This document shows positions 27,976 to 37,727 of a DNA stretch of 64,000 nt, piece after piece; position 1 is the stretch's first letter; each line of letters opens with the position of its first letter. This DNA comes from Acuticoccus kalidii (lineage in GTDB: Bacteria; Pseudomonadota; Alphaproteobacteria; Rhizobiales; Amorphaceae). The stretch lies in NCBI RefSeq assembly GCF_021556395.1, contig NZ_JAKGCS010000024.1, forward strand, positions 496,001 to 560,000, written 5' to 3'. The notes beneath the pieces were generated by a model. The model searched no databases, had not been told where the DNA came from, and saw only the letters and a list, made by a program, of their open reading frames with translations. Both the position numbers and the translations under genes were made by a program.

Positions 27976-28971
27976 TCAGGCCGGTGTTTTCCGCGCGAGA
28001 TAGACGCGCATCAGGATGTCCTGGTCATGATCGCCGAAGCCACGGCCGAAGATGTTGATGCCGCCGGGATGCTTGGCATTCTCGGCGATCCCCACCCGCA
28101 TCCGCACCGAATGGTGCTCGGTGAGCTTGAGGTCGGATAAGGTCACGTCCGAACAACGCTCGCCGTCCACATAGCTTCCATCGTCGGTGATCCGCCACCG
28201 CGTGAGCTTGCCGTATTGCGAGCCTTCGAGCTTCCACCAATGCGGCGTGTAGGCGCCGCGCTTGTCACCGAAATCGCCCGGCGAGCACCAGGTTCCGATC
28301 TCGACGCCATTGACCCACACCGTGATGTCGGACGGCCAGTTCTCGTTCGTGCCGGGGACTTCCGAGGACAGCTCCATCGCAAATTCGATGGCGTCGATCC
28401 CTGCCTTCAAAACTTTGGCGTTGTTGGGAAATTTATATTCGACATAGCCGCGGCCGAACCACAACAAGGCCGCGCCCATGCGCCTCGGATCGAGGAAGAG
28501 ATCCGGCACGTCGAGAACGCCGACAATGCCTTGCAGCGAGCACAGCCCACACGGCGCGCTGACATCGCAGCTCGTATAAAGGCCGAGCGGCATCGACACG
28601 TCGACATGGTCGTCGCGCGTGTCGACGCCCTCGGCATCGAGCCGGATGACGATCTCGCGATAGCGGGCGGAGCAGATCTTCTGCTGACCCTTGACGGCCT
28701 TGCAGACGCGCGTGTCGATCAGCTCGGCCTCTTCGAGGATCTTCACGTGCGTCGCAACGGTCGACTGCGGCAAGTCGAGCGCGGCGGCGATCTCGTTGAC
28801 GTTGATCGCCCCGCGTTTTTGCACGAGCCGCAGGATCTTGATCCGCACCGGGGAGGCCAGCCCGCGCAAGACGGGATAGCTGTGATCCGGATTGACGTTG
28901 AGAAATGTCCGTCCGACGTCGTCATTCGCCCGCATGCGGTTCGCCCTCTCCGGGTGGGCTGTGTCGCCCAT
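27976..28971 (-). CDS. ArsR-type HTH regulator with ligand-like C-terminal domain
   Basis: The 331-residue protein has an ArsR/winged-helix domain (SPVRIKILRLVQ, AALDLPQSTVATHVKILEEA, residues about 40-90) joined to a roughly 200-residue beta-rich C-terminal domain with several Cys (TSCDVSAPCGLCSL). This two-domain form occurs with GH51 arabinofuranosidase loci. It follows abfA by 6 bp and so is in the same operon, suggesting autoregulated control by the imported sugar. Met13 is a possible alternative start. Confidence 0.75.
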   Translation of the reverse strand: MGDTAHPERANRMRANDDVGRTFLNVNPDHSYPVLRGLASPVRIKILRLVQKRGAINVNEIAAALDLPQSTVATHVKILEEAELIDTRVCKAVKGQQKICSARYREIVIRLDAEGVDTRDDHVDVSMPLGLYTSCDVSAPCGLCSLQGIVGVLDVPDLFLDPRRMGAALLWFGRGYVEYKFPNNAKVLKAGIDAIEFAMELSSEVPGTNENWPSDITVWVNGVEIGTWCSPGDFGDKRGAYTPHWWKLEGSQYGKLTRWRITDDGSYVDGERCSDVTLSDLKLTEHHSVRMRVGIAENAKHPGGINIFGRGFGDHDQDILMRVYLARKTPA

Positions 28972-28977
28972 CGGATT

Positions 28978-30525
28978 TTATCGTTCGACGAGGCGGATCA
29001 CATTCCACGATAGCGGCTTCAGCGTAGCGCTGATTGTGCCGCCTTGCACCCTCACACCCTCCAGTGGTTTGCGGGTGATCCGGTCCGGCTCGTCCTTGGT
29101 GTTGATCGCCTCGAGATCGCCGTCATGCAATTCGTGCGCGTCCTCAAGCGTCAGATCGGCGAACGAGCGCGCCGTCACGTCGAGCTGCATCTCCTCGGTG
29201 AGGTGCCGGTTGAGGGCGAAGATGGTGAGGGTTCGCCGGTCCGGGTCGTAGACGCTCGCCGTCTTCAGATACGGCACGTCCTTGGCGGGATAATAAAGAT
29301 CCTGCGTGTTGCGCGGGTCGTAATAGCGCGCATCATAGGTCGGCGACTTCACCTGCCCGTTGAGGACGCGTCCTTGGCCGTGGGCGCTCATGTCGGCGAA
29401 GGGGAAGAAGATCGTCTGCCGCCAGGCCGGGCCGCCGGTCTCGGTCATGATCGGGGCGATCGCGTTGACGAGCTGCGCAAGGCAGGCGCAACGCACGCGG
29501 TCGGCATGGTTGAGCAGCGAGATCACGGCCCCGCCGAAGGCGAGCGCGTCCTCCATGTTGTAGATCTCTTCGAGGATCTCGGGCGCGACGGGCCAACCCG
29601 GCTTCGTCCGCCCCTCGCTGCCGCGGCGGGTGCGATACCACACATTCCACTCGTCGAAGGACAGCATGATCCGCTTGTCGGACAGACGGCGCGCGGCCAC
29701 GGCGTCGGCGATCGCGACGACCTCCTCGATGAAATCGTCCATGAGGTCGGGGCTCGCGAGGAAGGCGGCCGTGTCCTCGGCATAGTTGTTGAGGTAGGTG
29801 TGAAGGCTGATCCATTCGACGTGGTCGAAGGTGTGCTCCAGCACCGTGTCCTCCCACTCGCCGAAGGTCGGCATCCGCCGCGAGGAGGAGCCGCAGGCGG
29901 CGAGCTCGATCGACGGATCGATCCAGCGCATCATCTTGGCGGCCTCGGTGGCGATACGGCCATATTCGGTGGCGGTCTTCGCCTCCATCTGCCACGGCCC
30001 GTCCATCTCGTTGCCGAGACACCAGAACTTCACGTCATGGGGCTCCGACCAACCGTGCTCGGCGCGAAGGTCCGAGTAGTAGGTGCCGCTCGGATGATTG
30101 CAATATTCGACGAGATTGCGCGCCGCGTCGCCGCCGCGCGTGCCGAGATTGACGGCGAGCATCGGCTCGATGCCCGTCGCCCGGCACCAGTCGATGAACT
30201 CGTTCGTGCCGAAGGTGTTCGGCTCGGTCGACCGCCAGGCGAGATCGAGCCGCTTCGGACGGTCCTCCACCGGCCCGACCGCGTCTTCCCAATTGTAACC
30301 GGAGACGAAATTACCGCCGGGATAGCGCAGGATCGTGGGCCCAAGCTCCTTCACCAGCGCCATGACGTCCTTGCGGAAGCCCTTCTCGTCGGCCTCCGGG
30401 TGGCCGGGTTCGTAGAGGCCGCCATAGATGCAGCGGCCGAGATGTTCCGCGAACGCGCCGAACAGGCGCGGATCGGTGGTCCCGACAGCGAAGTCCTTGT
30501 TGAGCAGGATTGAGGCGGCAACCAT
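28978..30525 (-). CDS. abfA: GH51 alpha-L-arabinofuranosidase
   Basis: A 515-residue GH51 enzyme. The acid/base Glu173 is in CLGNEMDGPWQ and the nucleophile Glu292 in SFDEWNVWY; RYPGGNFVSGYNW is also family-typical. It releases L-arabinose from arabino-oligosaccharides. It has no signal peptide, so it acts on material brought in by the adjacent ABC importer. It sits 60 bp after the last importer gene, on the same strand. Confidence 0.93.
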   Translation of the reverse strand: MVAASILLNKDFAVGTTDPRLFGAFAEHLGRCIYGGLYEPGHPEADEKGFRKDVMALVKELGPTILRYPGGNFVSGYNWEDAVGPVEDRPKRLDLAWRSTEPNTFGTNEFIDWCRATGIEPMLAVNLGTRGGDAARNLVEYCNHPSGTYYSDLRAEHGWSEPHDVKFWCLGNEMDGPWQMEAKTATEYGRIATEAAKMMRWIDPSIELAACGSSSRRMPTFGEWEDTVLEHTFDHVEWISLHTYLNNYAEDTAAFLASPDLMDDFIEEVVAIADAVAARRLSDKRIMLSFDEWNVWYRTRRGSEGRTKPGWPVAPEILEEIYNMEDALAFGGAVISLLNHADRVRCACLAQLVNAIAPIMTETGGPAWRQTIFFPFADMSAHGQGRVLNGQVKSPTYDARYYDPRNTQDLYYPAKDVPYLKTASVYDPDRRTLTIFALNRHLTEEMQLDVTARSFADLTLEDAHELHDGDLEAINTKDEPDRITRKPLEGVRVQGGTISATLKPLSWNVIRLVER

Positions 30526-30585
30526 AGTTGAGACTCCATTCGATAGCGTCGGTGTGGCGACGGTCGTGCGAGACGGGGTGTCGGA

Positions 30586-31437
30586 TCAGGTGGGTTCGAG
30601 CGTCGCGGCGTCGGTCTCGGCGAGCGCCGAGCCGGTGATCGCCGCGTCGGGAGACAGGACCGCCGCCTTCAGCTCGCGCGAATAGGGATGTTGCGGGTCG
30701 GCGAGCACCGTGCGCGCGTCGCCGGCCTCCACGACCTCGCCCTTTTGCATGATGATGATGCGGTCGGAGATGTAATATGCCGTCGCGAGATCGTGGGTGA
30801 TGTAGATGATCGACACGCCGAGATCGTCGCGCAGCGTCATGAAGAGGTTGACGATCGAGGTGCGCAGCGAGGCGTCGACCATCGACACAGGCTCGTCGGC
30901 GACGATCAGCGCGGGCCCCGGAATCAAAGCCCGCGCGATCGCGATGCGCTGAAGCTGACCGCCCGAGAGCTCGTGCGGAAAACGGCCCTTCACCTCGGCG
31001 AGCGACAGCCCGACCTTGCGCAGCGCCTCGTCCGCCTGCCGTTCCACCTCGTCACGCCGGCTCACGCCATTGAAGCGGCGCGCCGTCATGAAGAGATAGC
31101 GGTCGACCTTCTTCAGCGGATTGAAGGCCTCGAACGGGTTCTGAAAGATCGGCTGTACCCGCTTCATGAAGGCGAGACGGTCGCGTCGGCTCTTGATCGC
31201 GGCGACGTCCTGTCCCTCGAAACGGATTGCGCCATCGCTCGGCGGCACGCTCGCGAGGATCATCCGCGCAAGGGTCGACTTGCCGGAGCCCGACTCGCCG
31301 ATGACGGTGAAGATCTCCGGCCGTCCGGCTTCGAGCGCGAAAGAGACATTTTCGACCGCGCGAACCCGGTGGCTGCCCAGAATGCCGCCCATTGCGTACG
31401 TCTTGCCGACCTTGTCGACTTCGAGAAGATGGGTCAT
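30586..31437 (-). CDS. Opp/Dpp-type ABC transporter ATP-binding protein (DppF-like)
   Basis: A 283-residue ATPase with Walker A GESGSGKST, signature LSGGQLQRIAIARAL, Walker B ALIVADEPVS and switch histidine YITHDLA. It is the second ATPase of the importer. ATG overlaps the stop of the upstream ATPase gene by 4 bp. Genomic context with an arabinofuranosidase points to oligosaccharide rather than peptide cargo. Confidence 0.9.
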   Translation of the reverse strand: MTHLLEVDKVGKTYAMGGILGSHRVRAVENVSFALEAGRPEIFTVIGESGSGKSTLARMILASVPPSDGAIRFEGQDVAAIKSRRDRLAFMKRVQPIFQNPFEAFNPLKKVDRYLFMTARRFNGVSRRDEVERQADEALRKVGLSLAEVKGRFPHELSGGQLQRIAIARALIPGPALIVADEPVSMVDASLRTSIVNLFMTLRDDLGVSIIYITHDLATAYYISDRIIIMQKGEVVEAGDARTVLADPQHPYSRELKAAVLSPDAAITGSALAETDAATLEPT

Positions 31438-32522
31438 GCGGCAATGCTCCGCGTGGCGTTCGCGATCCCGTCCGGGATCGTCTCCGGCTCCGCCGCGAAG
31501 CAGGCGACGCGGCGCCCCTTGCCGGCGGTCACGAACGGCGGCACGACCGTGCGGCACACCTCCATCGCCATCGGGCAACGGGGGTGAAAGCGACAGCCGG
31601 GCGGCGGGTCGGCGAGGTTGGGCGGCGTGCCCTTGAGCCCCTCGCGCGGCGTCCGATCGCCGATCCGCGGCAGGCTCGAGATGAGATGTTGGGTATAGGG
31701 ATGCTTCGGACTGGCGAAGAGGTCCGAGGTCGCCCCCTCCTCCACGAGCCGGCCGGCGTACATAATGCCGAGCCGGTCGCACAGATTCGCGTGCACGCTC
31801 ATGTCGTGGGTGACGAAAAGAAGGGAGGAGCCGATCTCGCGCTGCACCTCACGGATCATCGCGAGGACGCGCTTTTGCACGACGACATCGAGCGCGGTCG
31901 TCGGCTCGTCGGCGATGATGAATTCCGGCTTGCAGACGGTCGCGAGCGCGATCGTCACCCGCTGGCGCATGCCGCCCGAAAGCTCGTGCGGATAGGCATC
32001 GAGGACGTGCGGCGACAGGTGCAAGCGGTCGAGGTGGGCGACGACGACCTCCTCGAACGCACGGCGCGAGGGGGCCGCGATATGGCGCGCGGCGAAATCG
32101 ATGAAGGCCTGGCGGACCCGGCGCACCGGGTTCAGCACGTTCATCGAGCCCTGCATGATATAGGACAAATGTCGCCAGCGGATCGCGTCGAGATCGGCCG
32201 GAGCGCCGGAATATAGGTCGATCGACTTGCCGCGGAAGTCGAAGTGTACCTTACCGCCGACGACGGTGAGCGGCGGCTGGATCGCGCCGGCGATGGTCTT
32301 GATGAGGCTCGTCTTGCCGGAGCTCGATTCGCCGGCGATCCCGTAGATCTCGTTCGGCATGATGCGGATCGAGATGTCGTCGACCGCGCGCACCTCCCGC
32401 TTCACCCCGAAAAGGTCGAGGACATAATAGGCGCGCAGATCCTCCACCGAGAGGACGGGGCGGACGGACGCGTCGGGCGTCGCCATCGCTGCGCCGGCGC
32501 CGGGTTGGGTGAGCGTCGTCAT
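31434..32522 (-). CDS. Opp/Dpp-type ABC transporter ATP-binding protein (DppD-like)
   Basis: A 362-residue ATPase. It has Walker A GESSSGKTS, signature LSGGMRQRVTIA, Walker B FIIADEPTT and the C-terminal oligopeptide-type extension with Cys residues (GCRFHPRCPMAMEVC) that may bind an Fe-S cluster. The start at 32522 is set by the 4-bp overlap with the permease stop. Confidence 0.9.
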   Translation of the reverse strand: MTTLTQPGAGAAMATPDASVRPVLSVEDLRAYYVLDLFGVKREVRAVDDISIRIMPNEIYGIAGESSSGKTSLIKTIAGAIQPPLTVVGGKVHFDFRGKSIDLYSGAPADLDAIRWRHLSYIMQGSMNVLNPVRRVRQAFIDFAARHIAAPSRRAFEEVVVAHLDRLHLSPHVLDAYPHELSGGMRQRVTIALATVCKPEFIIADEPTTALDVVVQKRVLAMIREVQREIGSSLLFVTHDMSVHANLCDRLGIMYAGRLVEEGATSDLFASPKHPYTQHLISSLPRIGDRTPREGLKGTPPNLADPPPGCRFHPRCPMAMEVCRTVVPPFVTAGKGRRVACFAAEPETIPDGIANATRSIAA

Positions 32523-33379
32523 GCGGCCCCCTTCATGCGCGAGAGGCGGCTGCGCGGATCGATGTATTCGTTCATCGAGACGGCGAGCAGGAAGAGACCG
32601 ATGAACAGGATCACGACCATCAAGACCGGGAAGAGGATCCACCACCACACTCCCGCCACGAGGGCGGTGTGCTGGTTCGCCCAGTAGATCATCGTCCCGA
32701 TCGTCGGCGTGTTGATGTTGGTGAAACCGAGGACGGACAGCGTCACCTCGAGCCCGATCGACCAGTTCATGTTGTTCATCGTGGTCGAGAAGACGATCGG
32801 CATGACGTAGGGCAGATGCTCTTGCGACACGATCTGCCGCGTCGTCATGCCGGAAAAGACGCTCTGCTGGGTGAACTCGCGGGTTCTGAGGCTCATGGTG
32901 ACGGAGCGGATCAGGCGCGCGTCATAGGCCCAGCCGAGACACGCCATGATGATCGCGAGCCCGACCCACGACATAGAGTCCCGCATCACGAAGTAGAAGA
33001 GGACGAGGATCGGAAAGAGCGGGATCACGACGAAGGTGTCGTTGATCGACATCAGCACCCGATCGACGGCGCCGCCGAGATAGCCCGACACGAGACCGAT
33101 CAGGAGCGAGAGAATGCGCGACAGGATGGCGACCGAAAGGCCGAAGAGCAGCGTGTTGCGCATCGCGAAGGTGAGCCGCCAGAAGGTGTCCTGCCCGCGC
33201 GAGGTCGTCCCCATGATGTGCTCGGCCGAAGGCGGCATGTCGGGAAAGACGACGTAGATGAGATCCGGTTCGTAAGGCGACACGAACGACAGCGCCGAGA
33301 CGATGACGACGATCGCGAGGAGGAACATCCCGATCGCGAACTCGATATTCGTCCGCAGAAGGTCGAAGACGACGCGCAT
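32519..33379 (-). CDS. Opp/Dpp-type ABC permease (DppC-like)
   Basis: A 286-residue inner-membrane permease with about six helices. HIMGTTSRGQDTFWRL near the N-terminus is the DppC hallmark (GTDxxGRD-like). The EAA-type loop sits near residue 180. The start overlaps the previous stop by one base (TGATG). Confidence 0.88.
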   Translation of the reverse strand: MRVVFDLLRTNIEFAIGMFLLAIVVIVSALSFVSPYEPDLIYVVFPDMPPSAEHIMGTTSRGQDTFWRLTFAMRNTLLFGLSVAILSRILSLLIGLVSGYLGGAVDRVLMSINDTFVVIPLFPILVLFYFVMRDSMSWVGLAIIMACLGWAYDARLIRSVTMSLRTREFTQQSVFSGMTTRQIVSQEHLPYVMPIVFSTTMNNMNWSIGLEVTLSVLGFTNINTPTIGTMIYWANQHTALVAGVWWWILFPVLMVVILFIGLFLLAVSMNEYIDPRSRLSRMKGAA

Positions 33380-34383
33380 CACGCCACCTTCACGCGCGGA
33401 TCGAGGAGCGGATAAGCGAGATCGATGATGAGGACTGCCGCCGCGACCGAAACGATGGAGATCGTCGTAATGCCGAGGACGAGCGAGTAGTCGCCGGCGT
33501 GCACCGCATCGACGAGCAGCGAGCCGATGCCGGGATAGCCGAACACCTCCTCGGTGATGATCGCACCGTTGAAGATCGCGCCCAGCGACATCGCAAGGCC
33601 CGTCATCTGCGGCACCAGCGCGTTGCGCATGACATAGCGCGACAGGATCCGGCGGCGGTTGACGCCGCCGAGCTCGGCATATTGCACATAGTCCTCCGTC
33701 ACGATGTTGGAGACGAGGGCCCGCATGCCCATGAACCAGGAGCCGAGGCCGACCAGGATCAGCGACAGAGCCGGCAAGATCGAGTGATAGAGGACCGATA
33801 GAATGAAGGTCGCATCCCACCGCGGCGCGAGGTTCATCCTGTATCCGCCCGATAGCGGAAAGATCGGCCACACGTAGGCGAACAGGATCAGCAGAACGAA
33901 GGCGACGATATAATAAGGGATCGGGTGAAGCCCCATCGCCAGAACGCCGGACATCTTCAGGAGAACGTTTGAGCGATAGTAGCCCGCCAGTCCGCCGAGG
34001 ATGTTTCCGAGCACCCAGGCGATGATCGTGGCGGTCACGAGAAGACCGATGGTCCACGGCAGCGCCCGCGCGATGAGCTCCGACACCGGCGTCGGGAAGG
34101 CCGAGAGCGAGGGGCCGAAATCACCCTGCAGGATGCGCCCCCAGAAGGTGACGTATTGCTGGATAACGTTGCCCTCGGTGCCGTAGAGCTCGCGAAGCGT
34201 CTCACGCAGCATCGCAATCGCCTCAGGGCTCGTTGAGCCGAAAGCCGCCGCCGCCGAAATGGTCGTCTCGACCGGATCGATGGGGGTGAGGTGCGTGACG
34301 AAGAAGGTGATCGAGATCCCGACGAAGACGACGAGGACGAACTGCCCCAATCGCTTCAGGATGTACTGTCCGTAGCCGTGCAT
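33379..34383 (-). CDS. Opp/Dpp-type ABC permease (DppB-like)
   Basis: A 334-residue inner-membrane permease with six predicted helices and the DppB features ITFFVTHLTPIDPVE near the start, FGPSLSAFPTPV and the C-terminal EEVFGYPGIGSLLVDAV loop. It partners the DppC-like permease and follows the binding-protein gene by 70 bp. Confidence 0.9.
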   Translation of the reverse strand: MHGYGQYILKRLGQFVLVVFVGISITFFVTHLTPIDPVETTISAAAAFGSTSPEAIAMLRETLRELYGTEGNVIQQYVTFWGRILQGDFGPSLSAFPTPVSELIARALPWTIGLLVTATIIAWVLGNILGGLAGYYRSNVLLKMSGVLAMGLHPIPYYIVAFVLLILFAYVWPIFPLSGGYRMNLAPRWDATFILSVLYHSILPALSLILVGLGSWFMGMRALVSNIVTEDYVQYAELGGVNRRRILSRYVMRNALVPQMTGLAMSLGAIFNGAIITEEVFGYPGIGSLLVDAVHAGDYSLVLGITTISIVSVAAAVLIIDLAYPLLDPRVKVA

Positions 34384-34453
34384 GGTGGAACCGCCGTTGA
34401 TCGAACTGGGGGGCGGGGCACGGACGCCATCGGCGCCGCGCCCCGCACGGGGA

Positions 34454-36346
34454 TCAGTCCGGCTTCGTCGGCCGCAGCTGGGTCATCATGTACTTGGTGT
34501 TGGCCCAGTTGGGGACGGGATTGGTGTACGGGTTGTCCGCCGTCGGGTAACCCGTCCAGTAGGTCGTATCCATCACCGTGAAGACGTTGTAGGCCATCAG
34601 CGGGATGATCGGCATTTCGCGGACCATGAGCTTGGCGTAGTCCCTGCCGAGCTCGACCGCTTCTTCGGTATCGAAGCCGACACCACGGATCTTCTCGATG
34701 ATCTCGTCGAGTTCGGGGCTCGAATACCGCTGCCAGTTGCGCGGCGGCTGCGGCGCGCCCGGCTCGGCGATGAACTCCGAGTGCCAGCTGTCGAGGAAGA
34801 AAGCGAGGTCCGGGTGGCCGCCCAGCGTCTCGACCGACCAGGAGATGATCGCGTCGAAATCACCGGTATTGCGTCGCTGGATCAGCGTGCCTTCGGCGAC
34901 CTCGGTCTCGGCGTCGATGCCGAACTGGCGCCAGGCCTGTGCGATCATCGTCCCGGCGCGTGTCATCACCGGCCGCTTTTCGCCCTCGACTACGATGCGG
35001 ATGCGGAAGGGCTCGCCATCCGGCGTGTACCACTGCCCGCCCCGCTTCTCGAAGCCGGCCTTTTCGAGGAGCTGCGCGGCAGCCTCCGGGTTCGGCTTCC
35101 ACCACCCCTGTCCGAAGGCGGCCTGGATCGCCTCAGGATCGGACGGGATCGCGTCGCCCAGCGAGGCACGAAGCTGCTCGGCGAGGGCTAGGGTGATCTC
35201 GGTGTCGTAGGGCTTGATCGTCCCCTGCCCCGTGTCGAGCTCGAATTCCTCAAGCCAGCTTTCGAGCGGCTTATGATAGTCGCTCGGATGGGTGCCGGTG
35301 GGCGGAATGGCGATCGCGGAGATCGTCGCCGCACCACGATAAGAGGCCATCGAGACGGCCTTGATATCGATGAGGAGCGCCAGCGCCCAACGCACATCGC
35401 TGTCGGAGAAGACCTTGTTCTGATGGTTGAAGATCAACGACGGCAGCGTCGGATCGGGGTGCGCATAGGGGAACCCGTCGAACCAGGCGACCGACGAGGG
35501 CGACTGGCGCGCGAGGGTGAACATCCCCTCCGGCGCGACATCGTGGATGATGTCGAGCTCATGATTGAGCTGCGCGATGACCCGTTTGTCCGGCGGACCG
35601 GGGTCCGTGTACGCGACATAGGTCGGTCCGGGCTCGCCGAAGCGGGCGACGGACGTGTTTTCCCAGTCTTCGCGCTTTTCCCAGGTGAACCATTTGCCGT
35701 TGGGGTCGAACGCCATCAGCTTGTAAGGGCCGAGGCAGACCGGCGGGTTGAACGCGAATTTCAACGGATCGCCGGCGTCCGCGAAGACGTGCTCCGGCAT
35801 GATCCAGAGGGCGTTCCAACGCACCGTGAAGATGATGTGGAAGCGCGAATTGGGCTTCTTCAGCTTGAAGACCACCGTGTGGGGATCCGGCGCCGTCGCC
35901 TCCTCCACGTTGATCTGGATCGGTGCGCTCCAATAGAGCCCATTCGAATTTTTGTGAGTCTCGACCGTGAAGAGCACGTCGTCGGCGGTGAACGGCTCGC
36001 CGTCACTCCAGGTGAGCCCTTCGCGCAGTTTGACGGTCATCTCGGTGAAGTCGTCATTATACTGCGGCGGCTCGGCGGCGAGGGAGTTGTCCCATGCCCC
36101 GTCGAGCCCTTCATCCGAGTCGACATACCACAGCGTGTCCATGCAAAGCTGCTGCAGGCCTGTCGACCGTCCGCCTGCATTCACAGACCAGTAATTGAAC
36201 CAACTCGCATTTTTGATGGTTCCTTCTGGATTTTCCACGATGAGCGTCTGCTCTCGCGGAAGATCAGTGACTTGCGATTGAGCAAAAGCCACCGTTGTCG
36301 CGGCCAATGTGCTGACCGCGACCGTAAGTGTACGCCCGATTGCCAT
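34454..36346 (-). CDS. extracellular solute-binding protein family 5 (oligosaccharide importer)
   Basis: A 630-residue periplasmic binding protein. The N-terminal signal peptide (about residues 1-22, ending AFAQS) is followed by family 5 features (LREGLTWSDGEPFTADDVLFT). The start has GGGAGG 6 nt upstream. It leads the seven-gene arabino-oligosaccharide operon. Family 5 proteins bind peptides or oligosaccharides; adjacency to GH51 supports the latter here. Upstream AT-rich DNA carries repeated GTATC motifs. Confidence 0.9.
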   Translation of the reverse strand: MAIGRTLTVAVSTLAATTVAFAQSQVTDLPREQTLIVENPEGTIKNASWFNYWSVNAGGRSTGLQQLCMDTLWYVDSDEGLDGAWDNSLAAEPPQYNDDFTEMTVKLREGLTWSDGEPFTADDVLFTVETHKNSNGLYWSAPIQINVEEATAPDPHTVVFKLKKPNSRFHIIFTVRWNALWIMPEHVFADAGDPLKFAFNPPVCLGPYKLMAFDPNGKWFTWEKREDWENTSVARFGEPGPTYVAYTDPGPPDKRVIAQLNHELDIIHDVAPEGMFTLARQSPSSVAWFDGFPYAHPDPTLPSLIFNHQNKVFSDSDVRWALALLIDIKAVSMASYRGAATISAIAIPPTGTHPSDYHKPLESWLEEFELDTGQGTIKPYDTEITLALAEQLRASLGDAIPSDPEAIQAAFGQGWWKPNPEAAAQLLEKAGFEKRGGQWYTPDGEPFRIRIVVEGEKRPVMTRAGTMIAQAWRQFGIDAETEVAEGTLIQRRNTGDFDAIISWSVETLGGHPDLAFFLDSWHSEFIAEPGAPQPPRNWQRYSSPELDEIIEKIRGVGFDTEEAVELGRDYAKLMVREMPIIPLMAYNVFTVMDTTYWTGYPTADNPYTNPVPNWANTKYMMTQLRPTKPD

Positions 36347-36470
36347 TGTCGCCTCCCTAGGCAACTTGTATCTTTTTGTTGCACTTGGAAGCGTACTAGT
36401 TGTGCGGACTGTATCAAAGTCCTTTTGCAACCGTATCAGTATCTTTGGTTTGAATGTAAAAACGCCCGCT
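36347..36470 (-). promoter_or_regulatory. AT-rich promoter region of the arabino-oligosaccharide operon with repeated GTATC motifs
   Basis: Four GTATC motifs (plus-strand positions 36368, 36411, 36433, 36439) occur within 76 bp; GTATCTTT is exact at 36368 and 36439, each preceded within a few bases by GCAAC. The base composition is far richer in A/T than the surroundings. This looks like a multi-site operator, possibly for the operon's ArsR-type regulator. Confidence 0.45.
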
Positions 36471-36567
36471 TCGCATGGCTCGACCCCGCTCTCGACGGCT
36501 GCCATGCGACGATTGGTTCCAAATGCGACGCCCGGCGTCAGCGCGTTGCGGGCCGCAAAAGTCGCGA

Positions 36568-37272
36568 TCAGGCCGGGCCGCTGTGGCGACGGCTCGGCGC
36601 GCACGTGTCGGCGATCCCCGCCTCCGTCACCACGAGATCGAGGGGAATGTCGTGGGGCTGGGGGAAGATCGTCGCAAGCCGGGCCGCGCTGAAGCCGACC
36701 CCGATCGCGAATGGACGCGGTGCGAGCGCCGCCAAAGTCCGGTCGAAATAGCCGCCCCCATAGCCGAGGCGGTAGCCCGCGCCATCCCATCCGACGAGGG
36801 GCGCGAGGACGATGTCGGGCGTCAGCGTCTCGCCGGTGTCGGCTGGGACGGGAATATTCCAAACGCCGCGCATCATCCGCGCCCCCGGCGACCAACGGCG
36901 AAAATGGAGCGGCGCGGCCCGTTCGGCGACCACGGGCAACGCGATGATGACGCCGGCCGCATGGAGCGCGGCCATCAGCGCACGCAGATCCGGCTCCCCT
37001 TTCATCGGCCAATAAACCGAAAGGATCCGGCCCGCTCCCGCGTCGAAGCGCTTGGCGAGGAGGGTGTGGAGATGCTGCGCGAGCGCCGCGCTCGCCGCAT
37101 GGCGCGCCGCAGGGCTCAACGCATCGCGCTCGCGGCGCAGGCGGATCCGTTCCGACCGGCGCCAACGGGCGACATCGATCGCCTGTTGCGGATCGACGGC
37201 GAGAGGGTCGAACTCGCCCGCTGAACAGGGCGGTGACGCGTAGCGCCTCAGCGCATTCTCATCGGCGGGCAT
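36568..37272 (-). CDS. 5-formyltetrahydrofolate cyclo-ligase
   Basis: A 234-residue enzyme of the YgfA/MTHFS family. ILSVYWPMKGEPDLRAL and the ATP/folate loop GYRLGYGGGYFDRTLA are diagnostic. It converts 5-formyl-THF to 5,10-methenyl-THF with ATP hydrolysis, linking to formate/C1 metabolism. An N-terminal extension of about 35 residues precedes the core. GGAGGGCGAT precedes the ATG. Confidence 0.92.
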   Translation of the reverse strand: MPADENALRRYASPPCSAGEFDPLAVDPQQAIDVARWRRSERIRLRRERDALSPAARHAASAALAQHLHTLLAKRFDAGAGRILSVYWPMKGEPDLRALMAALHAAGVIIALPVVAERAAPLHFRRWSPGARMMRGVWNIPVPADTGETLTPDIVLAPLVGWDGAGYRLGYGGGYFDRTLAALAPRPFAIGVGFSAARLATIFPQPHDIPLDLVVTEAGIADTCAPSRRHSGPA

Positions 37273-37351
37273 ATCGCCCTCCTCCAGGTTCGCGCCGCAA
37301 CGATGGGGGCATCCGTCGACGGCGCGGCTCGGCGGAGGACGCGGGCAGGCT

Positions 37352-37723
37352 TTATGTCGGCACGGTCGTCAGCCTTTCGGCGAGCCATTCGCGCAGCACG
37401 ACCGCCTGGTTGTGCTCGATGTCTTTCGCGGCAAAGAGAAGAATGACGGGCCCCTTCCGGCACCAGGCGAGGCAGCGCTCGACCGCATCAGGATTGTCCC
37501 GGAGTTCGGCGCGATATCGCGTGCGAAAGTCCGCCCACTTGTCCGGATCGTGTGCGAACCATTTGCGCAGCGCGGTCGTGGGCGCGACCTCGCGGATCCA
37601 ATCGTCGGCGTGAAGGTCCGCCTTCTTGATCCCCCGTGGCCAGACGCGGTCCACCAATAACCGCGCGGCCCGCCTTTCGGTCGGCGCGTCGTAGACCCGC
37701 GCGATGCCGATCGCGGGCGTCAC
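37352..37723 (-). CDS. DUF488-family protein
   Basis: About 123 residues matching DUF488 (LLVDRVWPRGIKKADL, WIREVAPTTALRKWFAHDP, VILLFAAKDIEHNQAVVL). Function unknown; homologues often accompany haemoglobin or heme genes. GTG at 37723, four bases after the haemoglobin stop, gives the normal family start; an ATG at 37768 would overlap that gene by 41 bp. It is co-transcribed with the haemoglobin gene. Confidence 0.82.
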   Translation of the reverse strand: MTPAIGIARVYDAPTERRAARLLVDRVWPRGIKKADLHADDWIREVAPTTALRKWFAHDPDKWADFRTRYRAELRDNPDAVERCLAWCRKGPVILLFAAKDIEHNQAVVLREWLAERLTTVPT

Positions 37724-37727
37724 CGGA

